From contig CANQRM010000011.1 of the NCBI GenBank assembly GCA_947626265.1, positions 32,867 through 96,866 on the forward strand: 64,000 bases of DNA, given 5' to 3'. Shown in pieces: positions 16,325 through 25,621 of the stretch (the first letter of the stretch is position 1; every line of letters begins with the position of its first letter). Made by a program: the position numbers and the translations under genes. The notes below the pieces were generated by a model that did not search any database, was not told the origin of the DNA, and saw only the letters and a list, made by a program, of their open reading frames with translations. This DNA is from an uncultured Oscillospiraceae bacterium (lineage in GTDB: Bacteria > Bacillota > Clostridia > Oscillospirales > Oscillospiraceae).

Positions 16325-17167
16325 ATGGGCGCGTTCAAGGATTTTAAGAGGAAAAAGGACTTTCTGGTGTGCGTGGACTCGGACGGCTGCGCCATGGACA
16401 CCATGGACTGCAAGCACATCCACTGCTTCGGTCCGAAGATCATCGACGAGTGGGGCCTGGAGGCCTGGAAGGACGACATCCTGACCCGCTGGAACGAGAT
16501 AAACCTCTACTCCATGACCCGGGGCATCAACCGGTTCAAGGGCCTTAATATGATGCTCACGGAGATCAACGAAAAATACACGCCCATCGAGGGCTTATCC
16601 GACCTGACCGCGTGGGTGAACTCCGGCGCGGCCCCCAGCAACGACGCCCTGCAGAAGGCCATCGACGAGACGGGAAGCCCCATCCTCAAAAAGGCCCTGA
16701 ACTGGTCCAAGGCCGTGAACGAGGCCATCAACGCCCTGCCCGACAGCATGAAGCTGCCCTATCCCGGGGTGCAGGAGGCGCTGGCCCTGGCCCATGAGAA
16801 GGCGGACGTGGCCATCGTGTCCAGCGCCAACCCCGGCGCGGTGCTGGAGGAGTGGGAAAAGTACGGCCTGCTGCCCCACACCGACGTGGTCTGCGCCCAG
16901 GACGTGGGGAGCAAGGCGTTCTGCATCGCGGAGCTCTTGAAGCAGGGGTACGCCCCCGACCATGTGCTCATGTGCGGCGACGCGCCCGGCGACATGGACG
17001 CGGCCGCGAAAAACGGCGTGCTCTACTACCCCATCCAGGTCCGGCAGGAGAAGGAGTGCTGGGCCGAGTTCGTGTCCGAGGGCTTTGAGCACCTGTTGAA
17101 CGGGACATACGCCGGGGAATACCAGCAGGCGAAGATAGACGCGTTTTTGAAAAATCTGGGGGGCTGA
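16325..17167 (+). CDS. HAD-superfamily hydrolase
   Basis: A 280-residue haloacid-dehalogenase-type hydrolase. Motif I is CVDSDGCAMDTM (nucleophile Asp near 17, with an unusual DSDGC in place of DxDGT), motif II is AIVSSANP, motif III Lys is in VGSKAFCIAELL, and motif IV is MCGDAPGDMDAA. The large helical cap between motifs I and II is type C1. It probably dephosphorylates a sugar or small-molecule phosphate in the cytoplasm. First gene of the glycoside operon, with an AAAGGAGGAGG ribosome site; it precedes the GH3 genes by 37 bases, which suggests a role in processing the released sugar. Confidence 0.85.
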   Translation: MGAFKDFKRKKDFLVCVDSDGCAMDTMDCKHIHCFGPKIIDEWGLEAWKDDILTRWNEINLYSMTRGINRFKGLNMMLTEINEKYTPIEGLSDLTAWVNSGAAPSNDALQKAIDETGSPILKKALNWSKAVNEAINALPDSMKLPYPGVQEALALAHEKADVAIVSSANPGAVLEEWEKYGLLPHTDVVCAQDVGSKAFCIAELLKQGYAPDHVLMCGDAPGDMDAAAKNGVLYYPIQVRQEKECWAEFVSEGFEHLLNGTYAGEYQQAKIDAFLKNLGG

Positions 17168-17204
17168 GGCCCTGTCAAAAGCATTATAAAAGGAGGAGAA
17201 AGCC

Positions 17205-18980
17205 ATGGTAGACATGAAAGCGAAGCCCTTTTTCCTGACGGATGAGGACTGCAAGTGGGTGGAGGACACCATCGCGGGCATGAGCCTGGACGAGAAGATA
17301 GGCCAGCTCTTCTTCAACATGGGCGACAGCCGGGACGAGGAATACCTGAAGATGACGGTAAACAAGTACCACATCGGCGGCATCCGCTATAACCCGGGCA
17401 AGGCCGACGAGATCTACGAGCAGAACCGCATCCTCCAGGAGAACAGCAAGATCCCCCTCATCATCGCCTGCAACACCGAAAACGGCGGCAACGGCGCCTG
17501 CGTGGACGGCACGCCCATCGGCTGCCAGACGAAGATCGGCGCCACCCGGGACCCCAAGTACGCCCATGACCTGGGCTACATGTCCAACAAGGAGGCCGCG
17601 GCCATCGGCTGCAACCTCTCTTTCGCCCCGGTCAGCGACATCTTCCTGAACTGGGAAAACCCGGTCATCGGCCTGCGGACCTACGGCAACGACACCGACC
17701 AGGTGGCGGCCATGGCGAAGGCCTATCTGGAGGGCGCCCATGAGAATCCCGGCTTTGCCTGCGCCGCCAAGCACTTCCCCGGCGACGGTCTGGACTTCCG
17801 GGACCAGCACGTGGCAAACTCTGTGAACAGCTATTCCTGCGAGGAGTGGGACGCCACCTTCGGCAAGGTCTATGAGACCCTCATCGACGCGGGACTGGAG
17901 GCCATCATGGCCGGGCACATCATGCAGCCGGCCTATACGCGCCACTTCAACCCCACCATCGCCGACGACGACATCATGCCCGCCACCCTGTCCCCGGAGC
18001 TGATCACTGGCCTTCTGCGGGGGAAGCTGGGCTTCAACGGCATGGTCCTCACCGACGCCAGCCACATGGTGGGCCTCACCTGCCGGATGCAGCGTAAGGA
18101 CCTGATGCCCGCCGCCATCGCCGCGGGCGTGGACATGTTCCTGTTCTTCAACGACATGGAGGAGGACTTCAACGCCATGAAAGCGGGCTATCTGGACGGG
18201 CGCATCACGGAAGAGCGCCTCAGCGACGCCCTGCACCGCATCCTGGCCCTCAAGGCCCACATGGGCCTGCACAAGAAGGCCAAGGCCGAGATCATGCCCC
18301 CCAGGGCGCAGGTCCATGAGATCGTGGGCTGCGCGGAGCACAAGGCCGCCCAGAAGGAGATCGCCGACAAGGCCATCACCCTGGTGAAGTACAAGGACGC
18401 CGACGTGCTGCCCATGATCCCGGAGCGGTACAAGCGCATCATGATCGTGTACGTGAAGGGCCTGGAGGCCCCCGGCCTCGGCGCGCTCTTCAACCAGAAC
18501 GCCGTCTCCCCCGCCGACAAGCTGCGGGATAGGCTCAATGCAAAGGGCTTCGACGCCTTCGTATACGAGAGCCCCATCCAGAAGCTGATGCAGCAGATCC
18601 AGCGGGGCGAGAAGGCCGACCTGAACCTCTACTTCGCCGGCAAGTCCGCCATCAAGGACTTTGTGGCCGGCCAGGACCTGATCATCACCATGGTGGACAT
18701 CGCCGGCGGCTTCCAGCCGGTGGCCCGGCCCGCCTTCGGCATGACCAAGGGCGGCGGCGAGATACCTTGGTACGTCCACGAGCTGCCCGTCATCGTGGTG
18801 GGCACCCAGCAGCCCTTCGTCCTGGCGGACATCCCCCAGGCCCGGACTTATATCAATACCTACGACAGCCTGGACACCACCCTGGACGCCCTGGTTGAAA
18901 AGCTCATGACCGGCCCCGAGGCTTTCGTGGGCCAGGACCCGGTGGACGCGTTCTGCGGCGTGTGGGACACCCATCTGTAA
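17205..18980 (+). CDS. Glycoside hydrolase family 3 (NagZ-like), copy 1
   Basis: A 591-residue GH3 enzyme. The TIM-barrel domain has KHFPGDG near residue 188, followed by FRDQHVANS, where the Asp-x-His pair matches the acid/base dyad of beta-N-acetylhexosaminidases such as NagZ. The nucleophile Asp is in GFNGMVLTDASHM (about 282). A C-terminal alpha/beta-sandwich runs from about 385. No signal peptide, so it acts on imported sugars. The Asp-His dyad favours an N-acetylhexosaminidase over a glucosidase, but this is inference. It is paired with a second, clearly paralogous GH3 gene 12 bases downstream. Confidence 0.9.
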   Translation: MVDMKAKPFFLTDEDCKWVEDTIAGMSLDEKIGQLFFNMGDSRDEEYLKMTVNKYHIGGIRYNPGKADEIYEQNRILQENSKIPLIIACNTENGGNGACVDGTPIGCQTKIGATRDPKYAHDLGYMSNKEAAAIGCNLSFAPVSDIFLNWENPVIGLRTYGNDTDQVAAMAKAYLEGAHENPGFACAAKHFPGDGLDFRDQHVANSVNSYSCEEWDATFGKVYETLIDAGLEAIMAGHIMQPAYTRHFNPTIADDDIMPATLSPELITGLLRGKLGFNGMVLTDASHMVGLTCRMQRKDLMPAAIAAGVDMFLFFNDMEEDFNAMKAGYLDGRITEERLSDALHRILALKAHMGLHKKAKAEIMPPRAQVHEIVGCAEHKAAQKEIADKAITLVKYKDADVLPMIPERYKRIMIVYVKGLEAPGLGALFNQNAVSPADKLRDRLNAKGFDAFVYESPIQKLMQQIQRGEKADLNLYFAGKSAIKDFVAGQDLIITMVDIAGGFQPVARPAFGMTKGGGEIPWYVHELPVIVVGTQQPFVLADIPQARTYINTYDSLDTTLDALVEKLMTGPEAFVGQDPVDAFCGVWDTHL

Positions 18981-18992
18981 GGAGGACTTGCC

Positions 18993-20768
18993 ATGGTCGA
19001 TTTAAAAGCCAACCCCTATTTCCTCTCCGATGAAGACATCGCCTGGGTGGAAAAGACCATCGCGGCCATGACCGACGAGGAGAAGGTGGGCCAGCTCTTC
19101 TTCCAGCTCACCTCCAGCCAGGAGGAGGGCTACCTCAGGGAGCTCATGGAGAAGTACCACCTGGGCGGCTGCCGGTATAACGGCATGCCCGGGGCGAAGG
19201 TGCTGGAGCAGAACCGCATTTTGCAAAAGTACGCCAAGGTGCCCCTCATCATCGCCTGCAACACCGAGGCCGGCGGCGACGGCGCCTGCTCCGACGGCGT
19301 GAACATCGGCTCCGGCATCAAGGTCGGCGCCACCGGGAACGCCCAATACGCCCACGACCTGGGCCGCATGGCGAACGCCCAGGCCGCGGCCATCGGCTGC
19401 AACATGGCCTTCGCGCCGGTGTGCGACATCCACTACAACTGGCAGAACGAGGAGATCATCTCCCGGGGTTTCGGCAACGATCCGGCGCGGGTCGCCGCCA
19501 TGAGCCGGGCCTATCTGGACGGGGCCCACACCATCCCCGGCTTCGCCTGCGCCGCCAAGCACTTCCCCGGCAACGGCCAGGACTACCGGGACGCCCACAT
19601 GGCCAACAACATCAACGAATTTGACCGGGACCAGTGGATGGCCACCTATGGCATGGTCTACAAGACCCTCATCGACGGCGGCCTGGACGCCATCATGGGC
19701 GGGCACATCATGCTGCCGAAATACATGCGTGAGGTGCGCCCCGGCATCACCGACGACGAGATGCTGCCCGCCACCCTGTGCCCCGAGATCATGACCGGGC
19801 TATTGCGTGACGAGCTGGGCTTCAACGGCATGGTGGTCACCGACGCCAGCCACATGGTGGGCATGACGGACCGGATGAAGCGCCGGGACATGCTGCCCGC
19901 CGCCATCAACGCCGGGTGCGACATATTCCTGTTCTTCAACGACCCGGACGAGGACTTCGCCACCATGCTGGACGCCTACAAGACCGGCATTATAAGCGAG
20001 GCCCGCATGACCGAGGCGCTGACGCGCATTCTGGGCCTGAAGGCCCACATGGGGCTCAACAAGAAGGCCAAGGAGGAGCTCGTCCCCTCCCCCGAGGCCC
20101 TGCCCGGTGTGCTTTCAGACCCCAGCTACAAAAAGACCGCCGAGGTCATCAGCCGGGAGGCTCTGACCCTTGTCAAGTACAAGGACGAGGGCGTGCTGCC
20201 CCTGGACCCCAAGAAGACAAAGCGGGTCATGATCGTGTACGTCAAGGGCGCGGACGGGCCCATGGCGGCGCTGGCGGCCATGGCCATGGGCGCCGGCGGG
20301 AAACGCAAGAACCCCGCCGAGGACCTGCGGGACCGGCTCATTGAAAAGGGCTTCGACGCCTTTATCTATGAAAGCCCCCTGGAGAAGATCAAAAAGCAGA
20401 TCGCCGCGGGCCAGACCCCCAGCCTGAACCTGTACTTCGCCGGGAAGAACGCCATCGCGGACTTCGTCTCCCAGATGGACCTGGTGATAACCCTGTGCGA
20501 CGTGGCCAGCGGCCACCCCGCCTTCGGCATGAGCAAGGGCGGCGGCGAGATCCCCTGGTACGTGTTCGAAGTGCCCGTGGTGGCCATCAGCGTGAACCTG
20601 CCCACCATGCTGGCGGACATCCCCGCCGTGCGGACCTACATCAACGCCTACGACGCCAAGCCCTACACCATGGACGCGCTGGTGGAGGCGCTGGTGACCG
20701 GGCCGGAGGCCTTCCACGGGAAGGACCCCATCGACAGCTTCTGCGGTCTGTGGGATACCCGCATCTAA
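18993..20768 (+). CDS. Glycoside hydrolase family 3 (NagZ-like), copy 2
   Basis: Tandem paralogue of the preceding gene, same length (591 residues) and architecture. It has KHFPGNGQDYRDAHMANN with the Asp-x-His dyad, nucleophile Asp in GFNGMVVTDASHM (about 282), and a C-terminal sandwich domain ending in GPEAFHGKDPIDSFCGLWDTR. Divergence from copy 1 is substantial (roughly 60% identity by eye) and includes active-site loops near CDIHYNWQNEEIISR, so the two probably cut different linkages or aglycones. Cytoplasmic, in the same operon; the GH2 gene begins 16 bases on. Confidence 0.9.
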   Translation: MVDLKANPYFLSDEDIAWVEKTIAAMTDEEKVGQLFFQLTSSQEEGYLRELMEKYHLGGCRYNGMPGAKVLEQNRILQKYAKVPLIIACNTEAGGDGACSDGVNIGSGIKVGATGNAQYAHDLGRMANAQAAAIGCNMAFAPVCDIHYNWQNEEIISRGFGNDPARVAAMSRAYLDGAHTIPGFACAAKHFPGNGQDYRDAHMANNINEFDRDQWMATYGMVYKTLIDGGLDAIMGGHIMLPKYMREVRPGITDDEMLPATLCPEIMTGLLRDELGFNGMVVTDASHMVGMTDRMKRRDMLPAAINAGCDIFLFFNDPDEDFATMLDAYKTGIISEARMTEALTRILGLKAHMGLNKKAKEELVPSPEALPGVLSDPSYKKTAEVISREALTLVKYKDEGVLPLDPKKTKRVMIVYVKGADGPMAALAAMAMGAGGKRKNPAEDLRDRLIEKGFDAFIYESPLEKIKKQIAAGQTPSLNLYFAGKNAIADFVSQMDLVITLCDVASGHPAFGMSKGGGEIPWYVFEVPVVAISVNLPTMLADIPAVRTYINAYDAKPYTMDALVEALVTGPEAFHGKDPIDSFCGLWDTRI

Positions 20769-20784
20769 AGAAAAGGAGGAGAAC

Positions 20785-23052
20785 ATGCGTCAAGTCATCA
20801 ACATCGACAAGGGCTGGAAGTTCATAAAATCTGACGCGGGCCTGCCCGACGCCCTGCCCGCGGACTGGGAGAGCGTGGACCTGCCCCACACCTGGAACGC
20901 GGTGGACGGCTGCGACGGCAACGGCAGCTACTATCGGGGCAAGTGCTGGTACGCCCGCACCTTTGAAACGCCGAAGCAGCCCCTGGCCGGGGGCCGGGTA
21001 TTCGTGGAGGTGCTGGCCGCGGGCCAGCAGGCCACGGTGTACGTCAACGGCCAGGAAGTCACCTATCATGAGGGCGGCTACTCCACCTTCCGGGCGGATG
21101 TGACCGGCCTGTGCAAGGAAAATGAGGAGAACCTCCTCGTCATCGCCTGCTCCAACGAGGAGAAGAGCAGCGTCTATCCTCAGTCCGCCGACTTCACCTT
21201 CTACGGCGGCCTGTACCGGGGCGTGAACATCATCAGCGTGCCCGACGCCCACTTCGACCTGGAGTACTTCGGCGGCCCGGGCCTCGCCGTCACGCCAAAG
21301 CCCCAGCCCTGCGGCGGCGCCACCTTCGAGCTGAACGCCTGGGTGAAGAACGCCGACGAGAACTTCACGGTCCTCTGGTCCGTGGAGGATGAGGAGGGCA
21401 ACGAGGTGGCCGCGGCCTGCCGGCCGGCGGAGAGCCCCGCCGTCACGGTGTCCGTGCCCGACACCAACCTTTGGAGCGTCGACGAGCCCTATCTCTACAC
21501 CGTCACCGCCACCCTGCAGCGGCGGAACGAGGCCTATGACGAGATCGCCTGCCGGGCGGGCGTGCGGAGCTTCTCCGTCACCCCCGACGAAGGGTTCATC
21601 CTCAACGGCGTCCAGACCCCCCTTCGGGGCGTCAGCCGCCATCAGGACCGGCTCTACAAGGGCAATGCTCTCACCGCCGACGAGCACTATGAGGACGCCT
21701 GGCTCATCAAGGAGCTGGGGGCCAACACCATCCGTCTGGCCCATTATCAGCACTCCCAGGACTTCTACGACGCCTGCGACGAGCTGGGCTTCATCATCTG
21801 GGCGGAGATACCCTTCATCAGCGTGTTCAACAAAGACCCCGCCGCCCATGAAAACTGCGTCTCCCAGATGACGGAGCTCATCATCCAGAACTACAACCAC
21901 CCCTCCATCTGCTTCTGGGGCGTGTCCAACGAGATACTGATCGGCGGCATCAGCGAGAAGCTGGTGGAAAACCACAAGGAGCTGAACGAGCTCTGTCACA
22001 AGCTGGACCCGACGCGCCTGACCACCATCGCCCACGTGTCCATGACCCCGGTGGAGAGCCCCATGCACCACATCACCGACGTGGAGAGCTACAACCACTA
22101 CTTCGGCTGGTACGGCGGCAAGATGGAGGACAACGGGCCGTGGCTGGATAACTTCCATAAGGTCCACCCGGACATCTGCCTCGGCATGAGCGAGTACGGC
22201 TGCGAGGGCATCATCACCTACCACGGCCCCAACCCCGCCTGCAAGGACTACTCCGAGGAATACCAGGCCCTGTACCACGAGCACCTGGCGAAGGTGTTCG
22301 ACGAGCGGCCCTGGATATGGTCCACCCACGTGTGGAACATGTTCGACTTCGGATGCGCGGCCCGGAACGAGGGCGGCGTGGCCGGCCGGAACAACAAGGG
22401 CCTCATGACCATGGACCGGAAGACCAAGAAGGACAGCTACTACATCTACCAGGCCTATTGGACGAAGGAGCCCATGGTCCACATCTGCGGCAAGCGGTAC
22501 GCTCAGCGGGCCGGGGAGACCACTCTCGTGAAGGTCTATTCCAACCAGCCCACGGTGGAGCTCTTCCTCAACGGCGAGAAGATCGCCGAGCAGAGCGCCG
22601 AAAAGGTCTTTGAGTTCACCGTCGCCCTGCATGAGGGCTTCAACACCCTCCTGGCCATAGCGGGAACCGTGAAGGACACCGCCACCATCGAGAAGGTGGA
22701 AAAGGAGCCGGCCATTTACGTGCTGCCCGAGGTCAACGAGCGGGCCGAGGGCGTGGCCAACTGGTTCAAGATGGTGGGCAACCTGGACCTTTCTGCCCCC
22801 ATGGAGTTCCCGGAAGGCTTCTACAGCGTGAAGGACACCATGGAGGAGCTCTTTAAAAACGAAGAGGCCGGCGCCGTCGTCCGCAAAGCCGTGAAGATGG
22901 CCACCAACTTCGACGTGGCCCCCGGCGAGGGCATGTGGGGCATGATGAAGGGCATGACCCCCGAGGCCATGATGTCGCTTGGCGGCGGCATGCTGCCCGA
23001 GGGCTTCCTGGAGAGCCTCAACGCCCAGCTCATCAAGATCAAGAAGGCATAA
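20785..23052 (+). CDS. Glycoside hydrolase family 2, probable beta-glucuronidase
   Basis: A 755-residue GH2 enzyme with the order sugar-binding (1-180), immunoglobulin-like (180-275) and TIM barrel (275-575), then an extra C-terminal domain. The acid/base Glu is in CFWGVSNEI (about 381) and the nucleophile Glu in LGMSEYGCEG (about 468). GRNNKGLMTMDRKTKK (about 535) carries Asn-x-Lys, the pair that recognises the glucuronate carboxylate in beta-glucuronidases. No signal peptide. The last 120 residues (Met- and Gly-rich, GMWGMMKGMTPEAMM) are unlike most GH2 tails. Next to a GPH-family symporter this suggests use of imported glucuronides; galactosidase activity remains possible. Confidence 0.88.
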   Translation: MRQVINIDKGWKFIKSDAGLPDALPADWESVDLPHTWNAVDGCDGNGSYYRGKCWYARTFETPKQPLAGGRVFVEVLAAGQQATVYVNGQEVTYHEGGYSTFRADVTGLCKENEENLLVIACSNEEKSSVYPQSADFTFYGGLYRGVNIISVPDAHFDLEYFGGPGLAVTPKPQPCGGATFELNAWVKNADENFTVLWSVEDEEGNEVAAACRPAESPAVTVSVPDTNLWSVDEPYLYTVTATLQRRNEAYDEIACRAGVRSFSVTPDEGFILNGVQTPLRGVSRHQDRLYKGNALTADEHYEDAWLIKELGANTIRLAHYQHSQDFYDACDELGFIIWAEIPFISVFNKDPAAHENCVSQMTELIIQNYNHPSICFWGVSNEILIGGISEKLVENHKELNELCHKLDPTRLTTIAHVSMTPVESPMHHITDVESYNHYFGWYGGKMEDNGPWLDNFHKVHPDICLGMSEYGCEGIITYHGPNPACKDYSEEYQALYHEHLAKVFDERPWIWSTHVWNMFDFGCAARNEGGVAGRNNKGLMTMDRKTKKDSYYIYQAYWTKEPMVHICGKRYAQRAGETTLVKVYSNQPTVELFLNGEKIAEQSAEKVFEFTVALHEGFNTLLAIAGTVKDTATIEKVEKEPAIYVLPEVNERAEGVANWFKMVGNLDLSAPMEFPEGFYSVKDTMEELFKNEEAGAVVRKAVKMATNFDVAPGEGMWGMMKGMTPEAMMSLGGGMLPEGFLESLNAQLIKIKKA

Positions 23053-23109
23053 AACATGTATTTTTGCTCCCGGGGGGAGCTGAAATAAACAAGAAAAGGA
23101 GTAAAAGCA

Positions 23110-24495
23110 ATGGCAAACGAAAACCCCACCCTGCGCCCCTTCGGCATAAGGGATAAGCTGGGCTACATGTTCGGTGACTTCGGCAACGACTTCACCTTCA
23201 TCCTGTCCTCTTCCCTGCTGATGAAGTTCTACACGGACGTTATGGGCGTCAGCGCCGGCCTCGTCGGCATCATGATGATGCTGGCCCGTTTCGTGGACGC
23301 GTTCACCGACGTGACCATGGGCCAGATCGTGGACCGCTCCAAGCCCACCAAGGACGGCAAGTTCAAGCCCTGGCTGCGCCGGATGTGCGGCCCCGTGGCG
23401 GTGGCCTCCTTCCTGCTGTATGCCACCTGGTTCAAGGACATGGCCATGGGCTTCAAGATCTTCTGGATGTTCTTCACCTACCTCCTCTGGGGCAGCGTGT
23501 TCTACACCTCCATCAACATCCCCTACGGCTCCATGGCGTCCGCCATCTCCGCTGAGCCCAAGGACCGCGCAGAGCTGTCCACCTTCCGCACCATCGGCGC
23601 CACCCTCGCCGGCACCTGCATCGGCGTGATCATGCCCCTCATCATCTACTACACCAACGAAGCCGGCCAGCAGGTCATGGCCCCCAACAAGGTCATCATC
23701 TTCTCCCTGATCTGCTCCATCGGCGCGGTGGTGTGCTATCTGCTCTGCTTCCACATGACCACCGAGCGCGTGAAGGTGGAGCAGAAGACCGAGAAGTTCA
23801 ATCTCGGCAAGCTCCTCAAGGGTCTGGTCACCAACAAGGCCCTGATCGGCATCGTGGTGGCCTCCATCTGCCAGCTGCTTGTCCAGCTGACCAGCCAGGG
23901 CATGATGGCCTATGTGTACCCCAACTACTTCGGCAACATCCAGGCCCAGTCCATGGCCGGTCTCGTGGGCACCGCCATCACCCTGATCTGCTCCGTGTTC
24001 GTGGTGAAGCTGTCCACCAAGTTCGGCCGCAAGGAGCTGGGCATCTACGCCTCCATCCTGGGCACCGTGGTGTTCGTCATCGCCTTCATCATGCACACCC
24101 ATAACGCTTGGGTGTTCCTGGGCCTGTACTCCGTCAGCTACATAGGCCTGGCCATCTTCTCCCTGATCTGCTGGGCCATGATCACCGACGTCATCGACGA
24201 CACCGAGGTGCGCACCGGCTCCCGCTCCGACGGCGAGATATACTCCGTGTACTCCTTCGCCCGGAAGCTGGGCCAGGCGGCCTCCTCCGGCGTCACCGGC
24301 CTGCTGCTGACCATGATCGGCTACACCGCCGAGACCCAGTTCGAAGAGAGCGTCACCAACGGCATCTACAACATCACCTGCCTGGTGCCCGCCATCGGCT
24401 ACGCCCTGCTGGCAGTGGTGCTGATCTTCCTCTACCCGCTGAACAAGAAGCGCGTGGAGTCCAACGTGGCCACCCTCGCGGAGCGCCGCAAGTAA
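23110..24495 (+). CDS. GPH-family sugar (glycoside/glucuronide):cation symporter
   Basis: A 461-residue MFS-type transporter of the glycoside-pentoside-hexuronide family (MelB/UidB-like), twelve helices. The start RDKLGYMFGDFGNDFTFILSSSLLMKFYTDVMGVSAGLVG is diagnostic, followed by DAFTDVTMGQIVDRSKPTKDGKFKPWL. It would import the glycoside that the GH3 and GH2 enzymes split. Last gene of the operon, 57 bases after the GH2 gene, closed by two hairpins. The cation (Na+ or H+) is unknown. Confidence 0.93.
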   Translation: MANENPTLRPFGIRDKLGYMFGDFGNDFTFILSSSLLMKFYTDVMGVSAGLVGIMMMLARFVDAFTDVTMGQIVDRSKPTKDGKFKPWLRRMCGPVAVASFLLYATWFKDMAMGFKIFWMFFTYLLWGSVFYTSINIPYGSMASAISAEPKDRAELSTFRTIGATLAGTCIGVIMPLIIYYTNEAGQQVMAPNKVIIFSLICSIGAVVCYLLCFHMTTERVKVEQKTEKFNLGKLLKGLVTNKALIGIVVASICQLLVQLTSQGMMAYVYPNYFGNIQAQSMAGLVGTAITLICSVFVVKLSTKFGRKELGIYASILGTVVFVIAFIMHTHNAWVFLGLYSVSYIGLAIFSLICWAMITDVIDDTEVRTGSRSDGEIYSVYSFARKLGQAASSGVTGLLLTMIGYTAETQFEESVTNGIYNITCLVPAIGYALLAVVLIFLYPLNKKRVESNVATLAERRK

Positions 24496-24505
24496 GTTCT
24501 GTGCC

Positions 24506-24534
24506 CGCCGGCGGGTCCCCCGGACCCGCCGGCG
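24506..24534 (+). terminator. Perfect 13-bp GC hairpin after symporter gene
   Basis: CGCCGGCGGGTCC and its exact complement flank CCC. There is no U tract, so it may protect the 3' end rather than terminate by itself; a true terminator follows. Confidence 0.5.
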
Positions 24535-24556
24535 TGCAGAAGATACTCTCCCAACG

Positions 24557-24587
24557 AAAAAGCTCCGGTTTCGACCGGAGCTTTTTT
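24557..24587. terminator. Bidirectional rho-independent terminator
   Basis: AAAAAGCTCCGGT, loop TTCG, ACCGGAGCTTTTTT. It serves the plus-strand glycoside operon and the convergent minus-strand AEC gene. Confidence 0.92.
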
Positions 24588-24609
24588 GTATGTAATTTTA
24601 GGTCGGCAT

Positions 24610-25545
24610 TTATCCCCGCATGGCGAACACGGCCAGGACCGCGAAGGCCGCCAGGGTCAACAGCGTGCTCAGGGACATGGTGGCCGACACATAGTCCCGC
24701 TGGCCCTCGAACTTTCCCGTCACCGGGATGACGAAGGACGCCGGCAGGGAGAAGGCCAGCATCAGCGCGAAGAGCATGGACCTGGGGATGGCCCCGAAGA
24801 GGGAGATAATGGCTATGCTCACGCCGCAGAAGGCCCACATCACCAGAAGCCGACCTATGGCGGTCATGGCGACCGGCTTCATGAGGGACTTATCCAGCGC
24901 CGCGTCATGGCCCAGGGTCAGCAGCACCAGCACGCCGGTGGGCGCGGTGATGTAGTTGATGACGGCGGCGTAGATATCATAGCCGGCGTTGGATTCCAGC
25001 CACTCGTCCACCCCCAGCAGGCCAAGGGCGATGCCGATGAGCATGGCGTCGAAGGCGGGGGACGTGAGCGCCTGCCGGGCCACATCCTTTATTTTGGGGC
25101 TCTCCCCCTCTGTGATCTTCAAAATGGGCACCACCAGCAGGAACAGGAACACCGTGTGGCCCACGTCGATGATGGCCATGTCGCTGGTCCCCTGCTGACC
25201 GAAGAGCATGGCGATCAGGGGGTAGCCGATGGAGCCGCACTCCATGGTGGCGAACAGAAACGGCATGGCGCCGCCCCGGCCGGGGAAGAACTTCCGCAGG
25301 GCAAAGCCCAGGGCGAACTCCGCCGTCACGGCCACGAACACCACGATGATGACGCTCAGGGACTGGACGGTGTAGTCCGCGAACAAAAACGCGTTCAAGA
25401 GCACCGCCGGGAGCATGATGTAGCTGACCAGGTTTTTTAAGGTCTGGCACCCGGAGGCGTCCAGGATATGCAGCCGCCGGCAGACCATGCCGCAGACGAA
25501 GGCGGTCATGATGGGCAGCAAGATACGGATGACGGAAGCGACCAT
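24610..25545 (-). CDS. AEC (auxin efflux carrier) family transporter
   Basis: A 311-residue membrane protein with about ten helices, of the AEC/BASS-like fold. It starts with SVIRILLPIMTAFVCGMVCRRLHILD and has the family's NLVSYIMLPAVLLNAFLF and GPL-like segment SIGYPLIAMLFGQQG. Family members carry organic acids such as malate or malonate. It lies 76 bases behind lsrF with a hairpin between, so it may be weakly co-transcribed with the AI-2 operon or separate. A tie to AI-2 metabolism is only positional. Confidence 0.85.
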   Translation of the reverse strand: MVASVIRILLPIMTAFVCGMVCRRLHILDASGCQTLKNLVSYIMLPAVLLNAFLFADYTVQSLSVIIVVFVAVTAEFALGFALRKFFPGRGGAMPFLFATMECGSIGYPLIAMLFGQQGTSDMAIIDVGHTVFLFLLVVPILKITEGESPKIKDVARQALTSPAFDAMLIGIALGLLGVDEWLESNAGYDIYAAVINYITAPTGVLVLLTLGHDAALDKSLMKPVAMTAIGRLLVMWAFCGVSIAIISLFGAIPRSMLFALMLAFSLPASFVIPVTGKFEGQRDYVSATMSLSTLLTLAAFAVLAVFAMRG

Positions 25546-25573
25546 AGGCCGGTCCCCCTTTTCTCAGAAGATA

Positions 25574-25602
25574 AAGACCGGACGCCCGGGGCGCCCGGTC
25601 TT
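25574..25602 (-). terminator. Terminator-like hairpin after lsrF
   Basis: AAGACCGG-A-CGCC pairs with GGCG-C-CCGGTCTT with one mismatch and loop CGGG. On the minus strand it is followed by TATCTTC. It probably attenuates read-through from lsrF into the AEC gene. Confidence 0.55.
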
Positions 25603-25621
25603 ATGCGCGTATGAGGAAGGC

